A stretch of DNA of 64,000 bases. Source: CAVSUZ01 sp963834715. GTDB lineage: Bacteria > Pseudomonadota > Alphaproteobacteria > Acetobacterales > Acetobacteraceae. Within the stretch, counting starts at the first letter, position 1. Every line of letters starts with the position of its first letter. The notes under the pieces are model-generated. The model was not told the DNA's origin. It was given only the letters and a program-made list of their open reading frames with translations, and ran no database searches. The DNA is taken from assembly GCA_963834715.1 (NCBI GenBank), contig CAWIDE010000033.1:62001-126000 (forward strand), in the 5' to 3' direction. Of the stretch, positions 17,683-26,836 are shown in pieces. The translations under genes were made by a program, and so were the position numbers.

Positions 17683-18442
17683 GCGCCACCTCTGGCGCAT
17701 CCGTCCCCAGATACGCCGCAATAACCTCGGGGTTGCGCGAAACCGTCCCGTAATCGCCCTCCGCCAGTACCCGCCCGCGCGTCAGCACCGTGATGGTATC
17801 GCAAAGCCCTTCCACCACTGACAGATTATGCTCCACCATCAGGATCGTCCGCCCCGCGCGGACCCCACGGATCAGCTCGACGATCCGGTCCACGTCCGCA
17901 TGTGTCATGCCCGCGGTCGGCTCGTCCAACAGCATCATCTCCGGGTCCAGGGCCAGCGTCGTCGCGATCTCCAGTGCCCGCTTCTGGCCGTACGCCAACT
18001 GCCCGGCCGCGACCTCGGCAAACCCGGACAGGCCAACATCCATCAGCAGCTCGTGCGCCCGGTCGTCAAACTGCCGCAGCACTCTCTCCGATCGCCAGAA
18101 ATCGAACGAATTGCCCCGCGCCCGCTGCAGCGCCAGCCGTACATTCTCCAGCGCCGTCAATCGCGGAAATACCGCCGAGATCTGAAAGCTGCGCGCCAGA
18201 CCCAGCCGCGCCACCTGCGCTGGCTTTAGGCCGGTAATGTCGTGACCCTTGAAGGTGATCCGCCCACGCGACGGCTGCAGAAATTTCGTCAACAGGTTGA
18301 AACAGGTGGTCTTGCCCGCGCCATTCGGCCCGATCAGAGCGTGGATCGTTCCCTCCCGCACCGCGAGCGAGACGGTATCAACAGCCACAAACCCATTGAA
18401 TTCCCGGGTCAGGTCATGTGTTTCCAGGATGATGCCGACCAA
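17675..18442 (-). CDS. livG: ABC transporter ATP-binding protein (LivG)
   Basis: 255 residues. Walker A GPNGAGKTT, the LivG-specific LARSFQISAVFPRLTALENV stretch, and Walker B MMLLDEPTAGMTHADVD. The signature loop reads AYGQKRALEIA, normal for LivG. TTG start at 18442. First gene of the transporter operon; the divergent CoA-lyase gene starts 80 bp away, so a shared regulatory region lies at 18443-18522. Confidence 0.92.
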   Translation of the reverse strand: MVGIILETHDLTREFNGFVAVDTVSLAVREGTIHALIGPNGAGKTTCFNLLTKFLQPSRGRITFKGHDITGLKPAQVARLGLARSFQISAVFPRLTALENVRLALQRARGNSFDFWRSERVLRQFDDRAHELLMDVGLSGFAEVAAGQLAYGQKRALEIATTLALDPEMMLLDEPTAGMTHADVDRIVELIRGVRAGRTILMVEHNLSVVEGLCDTITVLTRGRVLAEGDYGTVSRNPEVIAAYLGTDAPEVAHA

Positions 18443-18522
18443 CCCCCGGACGCGCCTCCCTATCGCTTCTTGAATGCCCCATGCTGCTTTGCATATCGCC
18501 GAACCAGGCGCAAGATTGCCCC

Positions 18523-19395
18523 ATGCGCCTTCGCAGCCCCCTGTTTGCGCCCGGCAACTCCAGCCGTAAGTCCGGCAAAGCGATTGAGTCCAACGCCGAC
18601 GCGGTGATCCTCGACCTCGAAGACTCCGTCGCTACCCCGGCCAAGGAAGCCGCGCGCCACACCGTCGCGCAAACCCTCCGCGAGCTTGGCAATCACCCGC
18701 GCCGCCACGATATCATCGTCCGGGTCAACCCGCGCGGCGCACCATGGTACCTCGGTGACCTCGCCGCCATCGTCCCGGCCGCCCCGGCCGCCCTCATGCT
18801 GCCGAAATGCAGCGGCGCGGATGACCTGCAGGCCCTTGACCACCACCTGGAGGCCCTCGAAACCGCCACCAACCTGCCGGTCGGCGGCATCAAGGTGGTT
18901 GCCATCGTGACCGAGACCGCCGCCTCCGTCCTCGCCCTTCCGACCTACACCATGGCGGCCCCCCGCCTAATTGCGATGGCGTTCGGGGCAGAGGATTTCT
19001 CCGCCGATCTCGGCCTCGCGCCGCGCCGTCCGGATGGTACCTACCACCCAGCCGCCGTCACCGCCCGCACTACTGTCATTACCACCGCCGCCGCGATAGG
19101 CGTGCCCGCCCTGGACACCCCCTGGCCGGATCCGCGCGACCCGGACGGATTGCGCCGCGAGGCCGAAGCCGCTGCTGCCGATGGTTTCGCCGGGAAAGTC
19201 CTCATCCACCCCGCCCAAATCGAAATCGTCAACGCCGCGTTCACCCCGAACCCGGAGCAGGTCCGCTGGGCCGAACGCGTCCGCGATGGGTTCGCCGCGA
19301 ACCCTGGCGCCGGCGTGTTCTCCCTGGATGGAAAAATGATCGATCGTCCGCACCAGAAGCTTGCCGAGCGCATCCTAGCCGCAGCCGGAAGATGA
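18523..19395 (+). CDS. HpcH/HpaI aldolase/citrate lyase family CoA-ester lyase
   Basis: 290 residues from the ATG at 18523 (MRLRSPLFAPGNS, the canonical start of CitE-like proteins; the frame from 18481 adds 14 poor residues). Motifs: ADAVILDLEDSV, MLPKC with the active-site Lys region, AFGAEDFSADLG (metal-binding Glu/Asp) and GKVLIHPAQI. Probably cleaves a malyl-, citramalyl- or related CoA thioester. Followed with a 4-bp overlap by a TIM-barrel protein. Confidence 0.88.
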   Translation: MRLRSPLFAPGNSSRKSGKAIESNADAVILDLEDSVATPAKEAARHTVAQTLRELGNHPRRHDIIVRVNPRGAPWYLGDLAAIVPAAPAALMLPKCSGADDLQALDHHLEALETATNLPVGGIKVVAIVTETAASVLALPTYTMAAPRLIAMAFGAEDFSADLGLAPRRPDGTYHPAAVTARTTVITTAAAIGVPALDTPWPDPRDPDGLRREAEAAAADGFAGKVLIHPAQIEIVNAAFTPNPEQVRWAERVRDGFAANPGAGVFSLDGKMIDRPHQKLAERILAAAGR

Positions 19396-20204
19396 CCCGT
19401 CTCGCACTCAACCACGTGGTCATGCCGGCGCGGCGCTTCGCCGAATTCGCCGCCTCGGCCCGTCGCCTCGGCATTACAGACGTTGAAATCCGCAACGATC
19501 TGCCCGGAATCGAAATCGCCGACGGCACACCTTCCGCCGAGCTACGCCGGGAGGCCGAACAAGCCGGCGTGCGGATCCTGGCGATCAATGCCCTGCAGCG
19601 CTTCGATGACTGGAACGATACCCGCGCAGCCAAGGCCGCCGCGCTCGCCCGCTACGCCCGGGAATGCGGCGCCGGCGCGCTCGTGCTTTGCCCGATCAAC
19701 GATCGAGCTGACCCCCGCTCTCCGAATGCCCGAGCACGCGCACTGCACGCCTCCCTTGCCGCGCTCGCACCGATCCTCCGCAACTCAGCTATTACAGGAT
19801 TGATCGAACCGCTTGGCTTTCCAGAAAGCGCCCTCTGCACCAAGAGCGCCGCCCTCGATGCCGTCGACGCCACCCGCACAACCGACACCTTCGCCCTGCT
19901 CCACGATACTTTCCACCATTTCCTATCAGGAGAGACCGAGCTGTTCCCGGCCAGGACCATGCTCGTCCACGTCTCCGGCGTGATCGAGTCTGCCTTACCT
20001 GTAACCTCCATCCGCGACGAGCACCGCATTCTGGTCACAGAACACGACCGCCTTGGTACGCTCTCGCAGCTCCGGGCCCTACACGCGGCCGGCTACACCG
20101 GTCCGGTTTCACTCGAACCTTTCGCCCCCGGGTGCGATAGCCATGCCGGCCTGCAAGCCTGCCTGGCTCTGCTGCGTTCTTCCGTGCCTTCTGATCAACC
20201 CTAG
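19392..20204 (+). CDS. Sugar isomerase/endonuclease-IV-like TIM-barrel protein
   Basis: 270 residues in the xylose-isomerase-like TIM-barrel family. IEPLGF, ALLHDTFHHFLSG and PVSLEPF match the metal-binding Glu/Asp/His positions of IolE/hydroxypyruvate-isomerase-like proteins. The ATG overlaps the lyase stop (ATGA), so the two enzymes probably act in one catabolic route fed by the adjacent transporter. Confidence 0.82.
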   Translation: MTRLALNHVVMPARRFAEFAASARRLGITDVEIRNDLPGIEIADGTPSAELRREAEQAGVRILAINALQRFDDWNDTRAAKAAALARYARECGAGALVLCPINDRADPRSPNARARALHASLAALAPILRNSAITGLIEPLGFPESALCTKSAALDAVDATRTTDTFALLHDTFHHFLSGETELFPARTMLVHVSGVIESALPVTSIRDEHRILVTEHDRLGTLSQLRALHAAGYTGPVSLEPFAPGCDSHAGLQACLALLRSSVPSDQP

Positions 20205-20360
20205 CGGTGCGGCCGGCTTGTCTCGTCGACATGCGGAGGGTGGGGCGAAAGCCGGTAAGACACCTGCTGATCGGGGATGGTCCCCGCGCCTGACCAACTC
20301 GCGCCACAACCGCTCCGCGGTCTGCGTGCGGGTCATTCGCGTAGCGTTTTATGCGCATCA

Positions 20361-20483
20361 TCACCAGTCGGGCGGCGGTAGTTGAACGATCCGGCGCAAA
20401 TGCCGCCAGAAGGCGACCGCCAGCACCGTCCCGGTCAACAGGATGACGGCGCCGATGATCACGACCAGTGCCTTCCAGCCCAT
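20361..20483 (-). CDS. Tiny single-span membrane protein (40 aa)
   Basis: Reads MGWKALVVIIGAVILLTGTV then LAVAFWRHLRR and a short polar tail ending PPPDW. A short basic-flanked hydrophobic helix with a Trp-rich C-terminus is coding-like, but I know no family, and the 40-residue length makes it provisional. Confidence 0.4.
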   Translation of the reverse strand: MGWKALVVIIGAVILLTGTVLAVAFWRHLRRIVQLPPPDW

Positions 20484-20540
20484 CGCAGATCAGCATACCC
20501 CGGCCTCAGGTCGGGTAGAAGCTGCCCACGCCCATCTAAT

Positions 20541-20693
20541 TCAGTGCCCCTCCGCCACCCGGGCGAGCAAGGGCTCACGAGAGGCAGCAGCGGCAATCAG
20601 GGCCGCCGCCGGACAAAGGAGCAGGATGCTCCAGCCGCGATAAGCTAGCCAGATGAGGAGCAGTAGTCCCGCGAAAATGCCAAGGAGCCCCAT
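20541..20693 (-). pseudogene. N-terminal stub of a GntP-type permease
   Basis: 50 residues: MGLLGIFAGLLLLIWLAYRG, then WSILLLCPAAALIAAAAS and REPLLARVAEGH before a stop. The beginning resembles the first two membrane segments of GntP/gluconate-citrate permeases (pattern LAYRGWS.LLLAP.AAL.AA...EPLLA), which are about 420-450 residues long; the rest of the gene is absent. I take it as a relic, though a real small membrane protein is possible. Confidence 0.45.
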
Positions 20694-20839
20694 CGGATCA
20701 CCTGCAGGGCGGTACACGGCGGCAGGATTCGAATCGGGCGCTCACAGCAGGACCGATCGCGCGAAACGCAGGGCGATCCCGAAGTAAAGCCAACCAGCAC
20801 CCTGCAGCAGCAGCTCACACGTAGCGCTCCGCGCCGTAA

Positions 20840-21154
20840 TCACCAACGCCGAAATCGTCCGGGCGATCGGCTGCGAAGCGTGCGCGACGGGATCGATGGT
20901 ATCGTGCGCACCACTGGTGTGGGCCGACCGCGGACGACGACACGCGCGCTGCGGAACTGGCCTGCCCGTGGAGGTCCGACGTAGTAGCCGCGACCCCAGC
21001 CGCCATAGGAAAAACCGGACGGTTGGTAGTAGCCGATGCCGATACTGGTCCGCTGATAATACCCGCCACCTGGCACGACGCAGCCGGAGGTCAGCAATAC
21101 GAACAACCCGAGGCTCATGATGGTTACATGCCTACGAAGAAGGAGGGCGTTCAT
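20840..21154 (-). CDS. Small putative lipoprotein, Gly/Tyr-rich
   Basis: 104 residues from the ATG at 21154, which overlaps the upstream VOC stop by 4 bp. A hydrophobic signal ends in the lipobox LTSGC, followed by a GGGYYQRTSIGIGYYQPSGFSY segment rich in Gly and Tyr and a basic Arg-rich C-terminus. Probably an outer-membrane or periplasmic lipoprotein; function unknown. Confidence 0.65.
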   Translation of the reverse strand: MNALLLRRHVTIMSLGLFVLLTSGCVVPGGGYYQRTSIGIGYYQPSGFSYGGWGRGYYVGPPRAGQFRSARVVVRGRPTPVVRTIPSIPSRTLRSRSPGRFRRW

Positions 21155-22071
21155 CTCTCGACCTCCTCGCTTGCAGCCGTCGGCCATTCCAGCAACCCGA
21201 ACGGTGCCCCCAGCGGATCGGCAACCAACGCGATTTTGCCGCCGTCTCGACTCAACCGCGGCTCGACCAGCACGCGGCCACCAAGCGCCACGACCTTAGC
21301 CGCTGTCGCAGTCGCATCATCGACGCGCACATAGTTGAGCCAGTGCGGATACATATCGGGCCGGCTTGCGGGAAACGGGTTCACGCTCGCGCGTGCATAG
21401 CCCTCGGAGGCCAGTGTGAAGTGCTGGGCGCCGGGTTCGGCGGGAACCTCGAATACCTCGTAGTTGAACAGCGCTTGGTAGAATGCCGCATCGGCATCGG
21501 GATCGCTGGTGATCAGCGAGCTCCAGATCCATGCCCCTGGGTCAGCCAGCAAGTCGGGTGGATCACCGCTACTGGAGGCCAGCACCGCAAAAACGGCGCC
21601 CTGCGGATCCGCCAGCACCGCTTCCCGACCGCGATCGGGGAGGCTATGCGGTTGGAACAAAATCTTCGCGCCGTGTTGGACTGCCGTCTGTGTGGCCGCG
21701 TCGACATCCCGTACGGCAAAATAGGTCAGCCACGCCGGCTGGCGGTGCTCGCTGGCCGGCAAATTCTTCTGCAACAATCCTGCAACAGGATGACCGCCGA
21801 GCATGGCCTCTGCGTACGCTGTCCTGCCGACATTGATGTCGCGGAAGGTCCAACCGAACACTCCCCCATAGAACCGCTCGGCGACGGCCAGATCCGGCGT
21901 TACCAACTCCACAAAAATCACCTTGCCGACGTGATGCTCGTGGGTGGCGGGCTCGGCGATGGCGGGGAGTCGAGACCGGGCGGCGGCGAGCGGCGCCGCA
22001 AATGCACCGACAACTAATGCAATGAGCAGAACTAGTCGAAGAAGCTGGCGCAATCGATTTGATGAAGGCAT
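21151..22071 (-). CDS. Exported VOC (glyoxalase-like) protein with two domains
   Basis: 306 residues from the ATG at 22071 (MPSSNRLRQLLR..., a signal peptide ending near AAPLAAA). Two vicinal-oxygen-chelate domains follow: one starting at GKVIFVELVTPDLAVAERFY and a second at WIWSSLITSDPDADAAFYQ. The second half ends ADPLGAPFGLLEWP, typical of VOC proteins. An exported VOC protein is uncommon; the ligand is unknown. Operon with the downstream lipoprotein. Confidence 0.8.
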   Translation of the reverse strand: MPSSNRLRQLLRLVLLIALVVGAFAAPLAAARSRLPAIAEPATHEHHVGKVIFVELVTPDLAVAERFYGGVFGWTFRDINVGRTAYAEAMLGGHPVAGLLQKNLPASEHRQPAWLTYFAVRDVDAATQTAVQHGAKILFQPHSLPDRGREAVLADPQGAVFAVLASSSGDPPDLLADPGAWIWSSLITSDPDADAAFYQALFNYEVFEVPAEPGAQHFTLASEGYARASVNPFPASRPDMYPHWLNYVRVDDATATAAKVVALGGRVLVEPRLSRDGGKIALVADPLGAPFGLLEWPTAASEEVER

Positions 22072-22630
22072 CGTCGCCCTATTGTCAGAATAATGGAACA
22101 TTCGGACCTCTAGCATAAGCCTGCGGACGCACCACCGCTACCCGCCCTACTTTCCGTGACATCGCTCGCATTACAGAAGATCGGATGTGATCGCCCGCAA
22201 GTCGCGCTAGTTTGAGACACTGGGTCCAGCGCCGGGATGGCGGCGTCCAATTGCCGAGTCGGCCTGTTGCATCAGCCGGAGACTACATCGCCTTGAATTT
22301 CAACCGCTCCTGGGACGACATCCTGCGGTTGCATGCGACAGGGAATAGTAGTAGCATTCCGTAAACTACCCCATTGTCCCGGGTAATGATCGATGGTCGG
22401 CGCCCCGAGCCGTTCGCGCATTTCGGTCCCCAGGAAGATCGCGCTCCTCCCGAGTTTCTGAACCACCCGCGGCAGTCATCGCCGCGGCGCGATCAGCGGC
22501 CCGCGGCGGGGTAGTCGGAGAAAGCCCGGATGAAGCCCGCCACCCGCCCGTAGCGGGACGCACCTTTACGATCGCGCCGGTCCGCGCCAGAACCGCACTT
22601 GAAACGTTGAGCGCATGGAGCAACGGCCAG
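22072..22630. other. Intergenic region between VOC and MscS genes
   Basis: 559 bp with no supported gene. Short open frames exist on both strands but none has a ribosome site plus recognisable protein. It should contain the divergent promoters of the VOC operon and the channel gene. Confidence 0.4.
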
Positions 22631-24137
22631 ATGACCAATCTGCCGGCTGTGACGATGGCCGCCGCCATGGATCCGCTGGTGATCACCCTTGTCGTTCTGG
22701 CACTCGGCGCACTGCTGACACATCTTGGGTTTCGCCGCCATCCGTTCGGCCGAGCGGTGGCACGGGTGATTTTTCTGCTCGCTCTAACGATCGCTCTGCT
22801 GAAAGCAAATGTCGTCCCCTATGAACCTCTCAGGTCCACCGGTGTCGCTTTCGATGACGCTGTCCACCGCGCCCTGGCGATCGCCTGGTGGCTGTGGGCC
22901 GCCTGGTTCCTGGTCGGCGTCGTGCGCGGCTTCATCATTGCCGAGCACCGGCCACGCGAGGGTAAGCTGGTCCAGGACCTGCTCGCCGGCCTGATTTATC
23001 TCTCTGCGGTCTTTGCCGTCATTGCTTACGTTTTCAATCTCCCCATCCAGGGACTGCTGGCGACATCCGGCGTTATAGCCATCATCCTCGGGCTGGCCCT
23101 GCAAAGCACATTGAGCGACGTATTTTCCGGCATCGTCCTTAATTTCAGCCGGCCCTATCGGCCCGGCGATTGGATCAGCATTGAAGGCGGTACCGACGGC
23201 CGAGTCGTCGAGATGAACTGGCGCGCAACGCATGTATTAACCGGAAAGCTTGATCTGGCTATCGTGCCGAACAGCGCGATCGCCAAGGCGAAGATCGTCA
23301 ACGCCAGCTCGCCCTCCGGCATTCACGGCATGACCGTGACGGTCCAGCTCGACCGCAAGGCGACGCCCGCGGCCGGCATCAAAATCATCGAGCAGGCGCT
23401 TCTGAACTGCCGGCTTGTCCTGACACGGCCCGCCCCCTCGATCACGGTCAAGGCGATTACCGGCATCGGCACCGAATTCGAAATCGGGTTTTTTGCCGAA
23501 GACTTGACCCACGCGACGGACGCGCAAAACGAGCTGCTCGACTTGATTTACCGACACGTGGCCGCTGCCGGCATTGATTTGGTGTCGGTCGATCAGCCGC
23601 TCTCTTTAATGCCGCGGACCGACACTTCGCTGAACGCCGCGAGCTGCCCCCAAAGGGCACTTGAGCTGGTGGAGATCTTCGCCGCACTGACACCGGATGA
23701 AAGGCGATCGCTCGCCGCGAAAATGAAGCAAAAGACCATTGATAAAGGAGAGACCCTGCTCGAGCCCGGGATTTATTATCGGAGCAGGGGTGCCGTCGCT
23801 GACCCATGTTGTGGCAGGGAACGAGATCGAATTGATGCGCCTCGGTCCGGGCGACCATTTCGGCGAGATCGGCTTGCTGACGGGCGCCCCGGCCGCGGCC
23901 AGGATTATCGCGCTGATCCCCACCACCGTCTATGAACTGACAAAGGATGATCTTGCGCCTGTCTTGGAAGCCCGTGCGACGGTCGCGCAGGAACTGGGAC
24001 GCGAGCTCGCGCGGCGCCAGGCCGCGTCCCACTTGATTGCCTCCCCCGAGATGCGCGACGCCGTGCCGCTCAATCGCGTCGCAAGTTGGTTCGCCGATCG
24101 GCTGCACAAGCTGTTCGACCTTGCCAGCGTCCCGTGA
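22631..24137 (+). pseudogene. MscS-type channel with C-terminal cyclic-nucleotide-binding domain, frameshifted
   Basis: First segment (22631 to about 23775): several membrane spans, then the MscS pore/beta domain (LATSGVIAIILGLALQSTLS, PYRPGDWISIEG, IVPNSAIAKAKI). Second segment, in another frame, is a cNMP-binding domain (PGDHFGEIGLLTGAPAAARI). Between LLEPG and FIIGAG only one base remains where related proteins have about six residues, which fits a ~17-bp deletion. As read, the channel would end in 50 unrelated residues and lose the cNMP domain. The start is uncertain (TTG 22607, ATG 22631 or 22655). Confidence 0.75.
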
Positions 24138-24270
24138 CCAACCAGCCCGGACGAGGCCGCCATTTACTCGCTGCCGTCGTGCTTCTGCCACGCCAGCCGG
24201 CCAGGGACGACGCAGCCGGGATTGACGCGGCGCTTGACAACTCGGCAACGGCTGGTAAAGAAGCTATCAA

Positions 24271-24450
24271 ATGCTGACCCTGATCATCCTGATTCTGTTG
24301 ATCCTGCTGCTCTTCGGCGGCGGCGGGTACTATGGCTATCGTCGTGAGTATTACGGTCCGTCCGGCGGCGGCATCGTCGCGCTCCTGGTGATTATCCTGC
24401 TACTGATCGTGATCTTCGGCGGCCCCGGCTTCGGCTGGTACCACTATTGA
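24271..24450 (+). CDS. Small hydrophobic protein with two spans (59 aa)
   Basis: ATG at 24271: MLTLIILILLILLLFGGGGY, then YGYRREYYGPSGGGIV, then ALLVIILLLIVIFGGPGFGWYHY. Two Leu/Ile-rich segments flank a Gly/Tyr-rich loop, resembling DUF3309-like tiny membrane proteins. A modest ribosome site (AAAGAAG) lies upstream. Function unknown. Confidence 0.6.
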   Translation: MLTLIILILLILLLFGGGGYYGYRREYYGPSGGGIVALLVIILLLIVIFGGPGFGWYHY

Positions 24451-24455
24451 CGGCC

Positions 24456-24573
24456 TGCTGGTCCGCCGCACCAGCAGCGCCCCAGCGTCCGAGGTAATCC
24501 GCCCACCGTCAAAGGGCAAAAAACAGGGCAAACGCGCCGTGCGTGGCGGACAAGAAAGCGTCGGCTCCATTCT
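24456..24573 (-). pseudogene. IS1380-family transposase N-terminal fragment
   Basis: Minus-strand frame beginning MEPTLSCPPRTARLPCFLPF followed by DGGRITSDAGALLVRR. The GGR(I/L)TSDAGALL motif is characteristic of IS1380-family transposases near their N-terminus. Similarity stops after ~35 residues and the remainder of the ~450-residue gene is missing. Confidence 0.6.
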
Positions 24574-24584
24574 GCTTGTCGTGG

Positions 24585-24745
24585 TGCGTAGAATTTGCCG
24601 CCACAACCCGGCTTCCGCGCCTTTTATGACCGGCCTAAGGCCGCAGTAAACCAGCCAAGGTCAATGGTGTGGCGCTCGCACGCAAGCTGCTGGTCCAGCT
24701 CAACGCCAAGGCTCGTGACGTACGAAAGGAGCTGGCACGTTTCGT
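24585..24745 (+). pseudogene. IS110-family transposase C-terminal fragment
   Basis: Plus-strand pieces in different frames read RHNP, FRAFYDRPKAA and VALARKLLVQLNAKARD, matching the usual end of IS110/IS116/IS902 transposases (NP.IRAFY.RL.AAGKP.KVAL.A..RKLL..LNA..RD). At least two frameshifts; only the 3' end is present. Confidence 0.55.
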
Positions 24746-24833
24746 TACTGTCTCGCGCTCACTTGACCTCCCGGACAGTCGCTCCGTGATGAAGCCTCTC
24801 TGCGAGCCCCCCACCCTCGCTCCCGTCTATCCC

Positions 24834-25937
24834 TCACACCACCCGGCTCGACCCCGGCTCGATCAGGTGCATGTTGTTCATATCCGCCGTCAGCGGCAGC
24901 ATCTCCCCGGGGCTCGCCGGCGTCGACGGCTCGCATCGCGCGCACACCGGCGTGCCGTCGATGAAGAAGTGGACCATCGTCTCCATACCCATCGGCTCGA
25001 CCACATCCACCGGCAGATCGATGCGCGCATAGCCCGGCCGCATGTCCCCCGGGTGAAAGTCGAACAGATGCTCCGGCCGGATCCCAACCACCATCTCGCG
25101 CCCCTTGTACTCCGCATAGCGATCCGTCCGGGCCGGCGGCACCGGCAACGCAAACTGGTTATTCAGCCGCACCGCGATGCCGTTGTCCGCGTTCTCAACC
25201 CGGCACGGCAGAAAATTCATCGCCGGGCTGCCGATGAACCCGGCCACGAACCTCGTAGTCGGATTGTGATACAATTCCTGAGGCGCACCCACCTGCTCTA
25301 TAATGCCCTGGTTCATCACCACAACACGGTCCGCAAGCGTCATCGCCTCCACCTGATCGTGCGTCACATACACAGTCGTGGTCCGCACAGTCTGGTGCAC
25401 CTTCTTGATCTCCGTGCGCATCTGCACCCGCAGCTTGGCATCCAGGTTCGACAACGGCTCATCGAACAAAAACACCTTCGGGTTACGCACAATCGCCCGC
25501 CCCATCGCAACACGCTGCCGCTGCCCGCCCGACAGCGCCTTCGGCTTCCGGTCCAGAAGCTGCGCGATGTCCAGAATGCGCGCCGCCTCCGCCACCCGTC
25601 GCTTGATCTCCTCCCTGGGAAACTTCCGCAACTTGAGCCCGAACGCCATGTTGTCAAACACGCTCATATGCGGATAGAGCGCGTAGTTCTGGAACACCAT
25701 CGCGATGTCTCGGTCGCGCGGCGGAACGTCATTCACTATATCGCCGCCGATCCATATCTCACCGTCGCTGATCTCCTCCAGCCCGGCGATCATGCGTAAC
25801 GTCGTGGACTTGCCGCAGCCAGACGGCCCCACCAGCACCACGAACTCCTGGTCCGTGATGTCCAGGTCGATGCCTTTCACCGCGTGAACACCGCCCTCGT
25901 AAGTTTTGAATACTTTCCGGCAAGAAACCTCTGACAT
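24834..25937 (-). CDS. Sugar ABC transporter ATPase (UgpC/MalK type)
   Basis: 367 residues. Walker A GPSGCGKSTTL, signature LSGGQRQR, Walker B VFLFDEPLSNLDAKLR, H-loop VYVTHDQ, and a C-terminal regulatory TOBE region (GIRPEHL). Energises the two permeases encoded upstream on the same strand. The substrate is probably a sugar or polyol. Confidence 0.92.
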   Translation of the reverse strand: MSEVSCRKVFKTYEGGVHAVKGIDLDITDQEFVVLVGPSGCGKSTTLRMIAGLEEISDGEIWIGGDIVNDVPPRDRDIAMVFQNYALYPHMSVFDNMAFGLKLRKFPREEIKRRVAEAARILDIAQLLDRKPKALSGGQRQRVAMGRAIVRNPKVFLFDEPLSNLDAKLRVQMRTEIKKVHQTVRTTTVYVTHDQVEAMTLADRVVVMNQGIIEQVGAPQELYHNPTTRFVAGFIGSPAMNFLPCRVENADNGIAVRLNNQFALPVPPARTDRYAEYKGREMVVGIRPEHLFDFHPGDMRPGYARIDLPVDVVEPMGMETMVHFFIDGTPVCARCEPSTPASPGEMLPLTADMNNMHLIEPGSSRVV

Positions 25938-25949
25938 GGCCTGTTTCCT

Positions 25950-26836
25950 CTAACCTTTGGTTGCCCCGGCCGTCAGGCCGGCGATGTAGTAGTCCATCAG
26001 GAACGCATAGATAATGATCGGGGGGGCCGAGGCCAACACATTGGCGGCCATGATCTTCCCCCATTCGAACACGTCACCCCTGACCAGGTCGCTGATGATT
26101 CCGACCGTCAGCACCATCTGGTTGGAAGTGTAAAGATACGCCAGCGGATAGATGAACTGGCCCCAGCTCACGGTGAACGCGAAGATCGTCGCCGCGATGA
26201 TGCCGGGCATCGCCACCGGAATAAAGATCTTCCATAGCATCTGCAGATACCCGGCGCCGTCGATCAGCGCCGCTTCATCCAGCTCCTTTGGAATCGACCG
26301 AAATAGCCGATCATGATCCACGTACAGAACGGCACTGCCAGCGTGGGGTAGATCAGCGCCAGGCACCAGGTATTGTTGATCAGCCCTAGCCGACCGATAA
26401 CCTGAAACAGCGGAATGAACAGCAGCGACGCGGGAACCAGATACGTCAAAAAAACCCCGGTCGCCAGCGTCTTGCTGCCCCAGAACCCCATTCGCGCCAG
26501 GCTAAACGCCGCCATTACTGAAATTACCATGCTGACGACAACCACCAGCGCTGTAACCCACAGCGTATTCAGGTAGTACCGCTGGAAATTGGAATACGTC
26601 AGCAGATACCAGAAATTCGCCAAGGTCGGATGGTGTACGATCCACGGGTTGCCCTTCTCCGCCCCGATCTCCGCAGACGATTTCAGACTGGTCATGATCG
26701 TGTAGAACGGCGGTACCAGGAACATGAACACGAACACACAGAGTGCCGCATAGCTGCCCCACAGCGCCCAGGCGCGCTCGGCATGCAGTCCGCCGCGCCG
26801 CCCTGCCCCAACCCGCCCCGCAGTGGTGACGCTCAT
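25950..26836 (-). pseudogene. Sugar ABC permease (MalG type), single frameshift
   Basis: Two overlapping frames make one MalG-like permease. The N-terminal part (26836 to about 26305) ends IMIGYFGRF; the C-terminal part continues in another frame as SIPKELDEAALIDGAGYLQ (the EAA loop that contacts the ATPase) to the stop at 25950. Inserting one base near 26300 (TTC[C]GGTCG) restores a normal ~295-residue protein. If real, the importer is inactive; it could equally be a sequencing error. The start overlaps the partner permease by 4 bp. Confidence 0.8.

Noticed and set aside
20035..20496. 153-codon minus-strand frame next to the TIM-barrel gene
   Set aside because: Mostly Arg-rich shadow sequence overlapping the 3' end of a recognised gene.
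20815..21069. Minus-strand frame in a second frame of the lipoprotein gene
   Set aside because: The lipoprotein frame has a signal, a lipobox and a coupled start; the other frame has none.
22290..22340. Short plus-strand stretch NFNRSWDDILRL reminiscent of Tn3 transposases
   Set aside because: Only about 12 residues fit and the surrounding sequence does not continue the similarity.
24669..25799. 376-codon plus-strand frame opposite the UgpC-type ATPase
   Set aside because: Rich in Arg, His and Pro with no motifs; the minus strand encodes a complete ABC ATPase.
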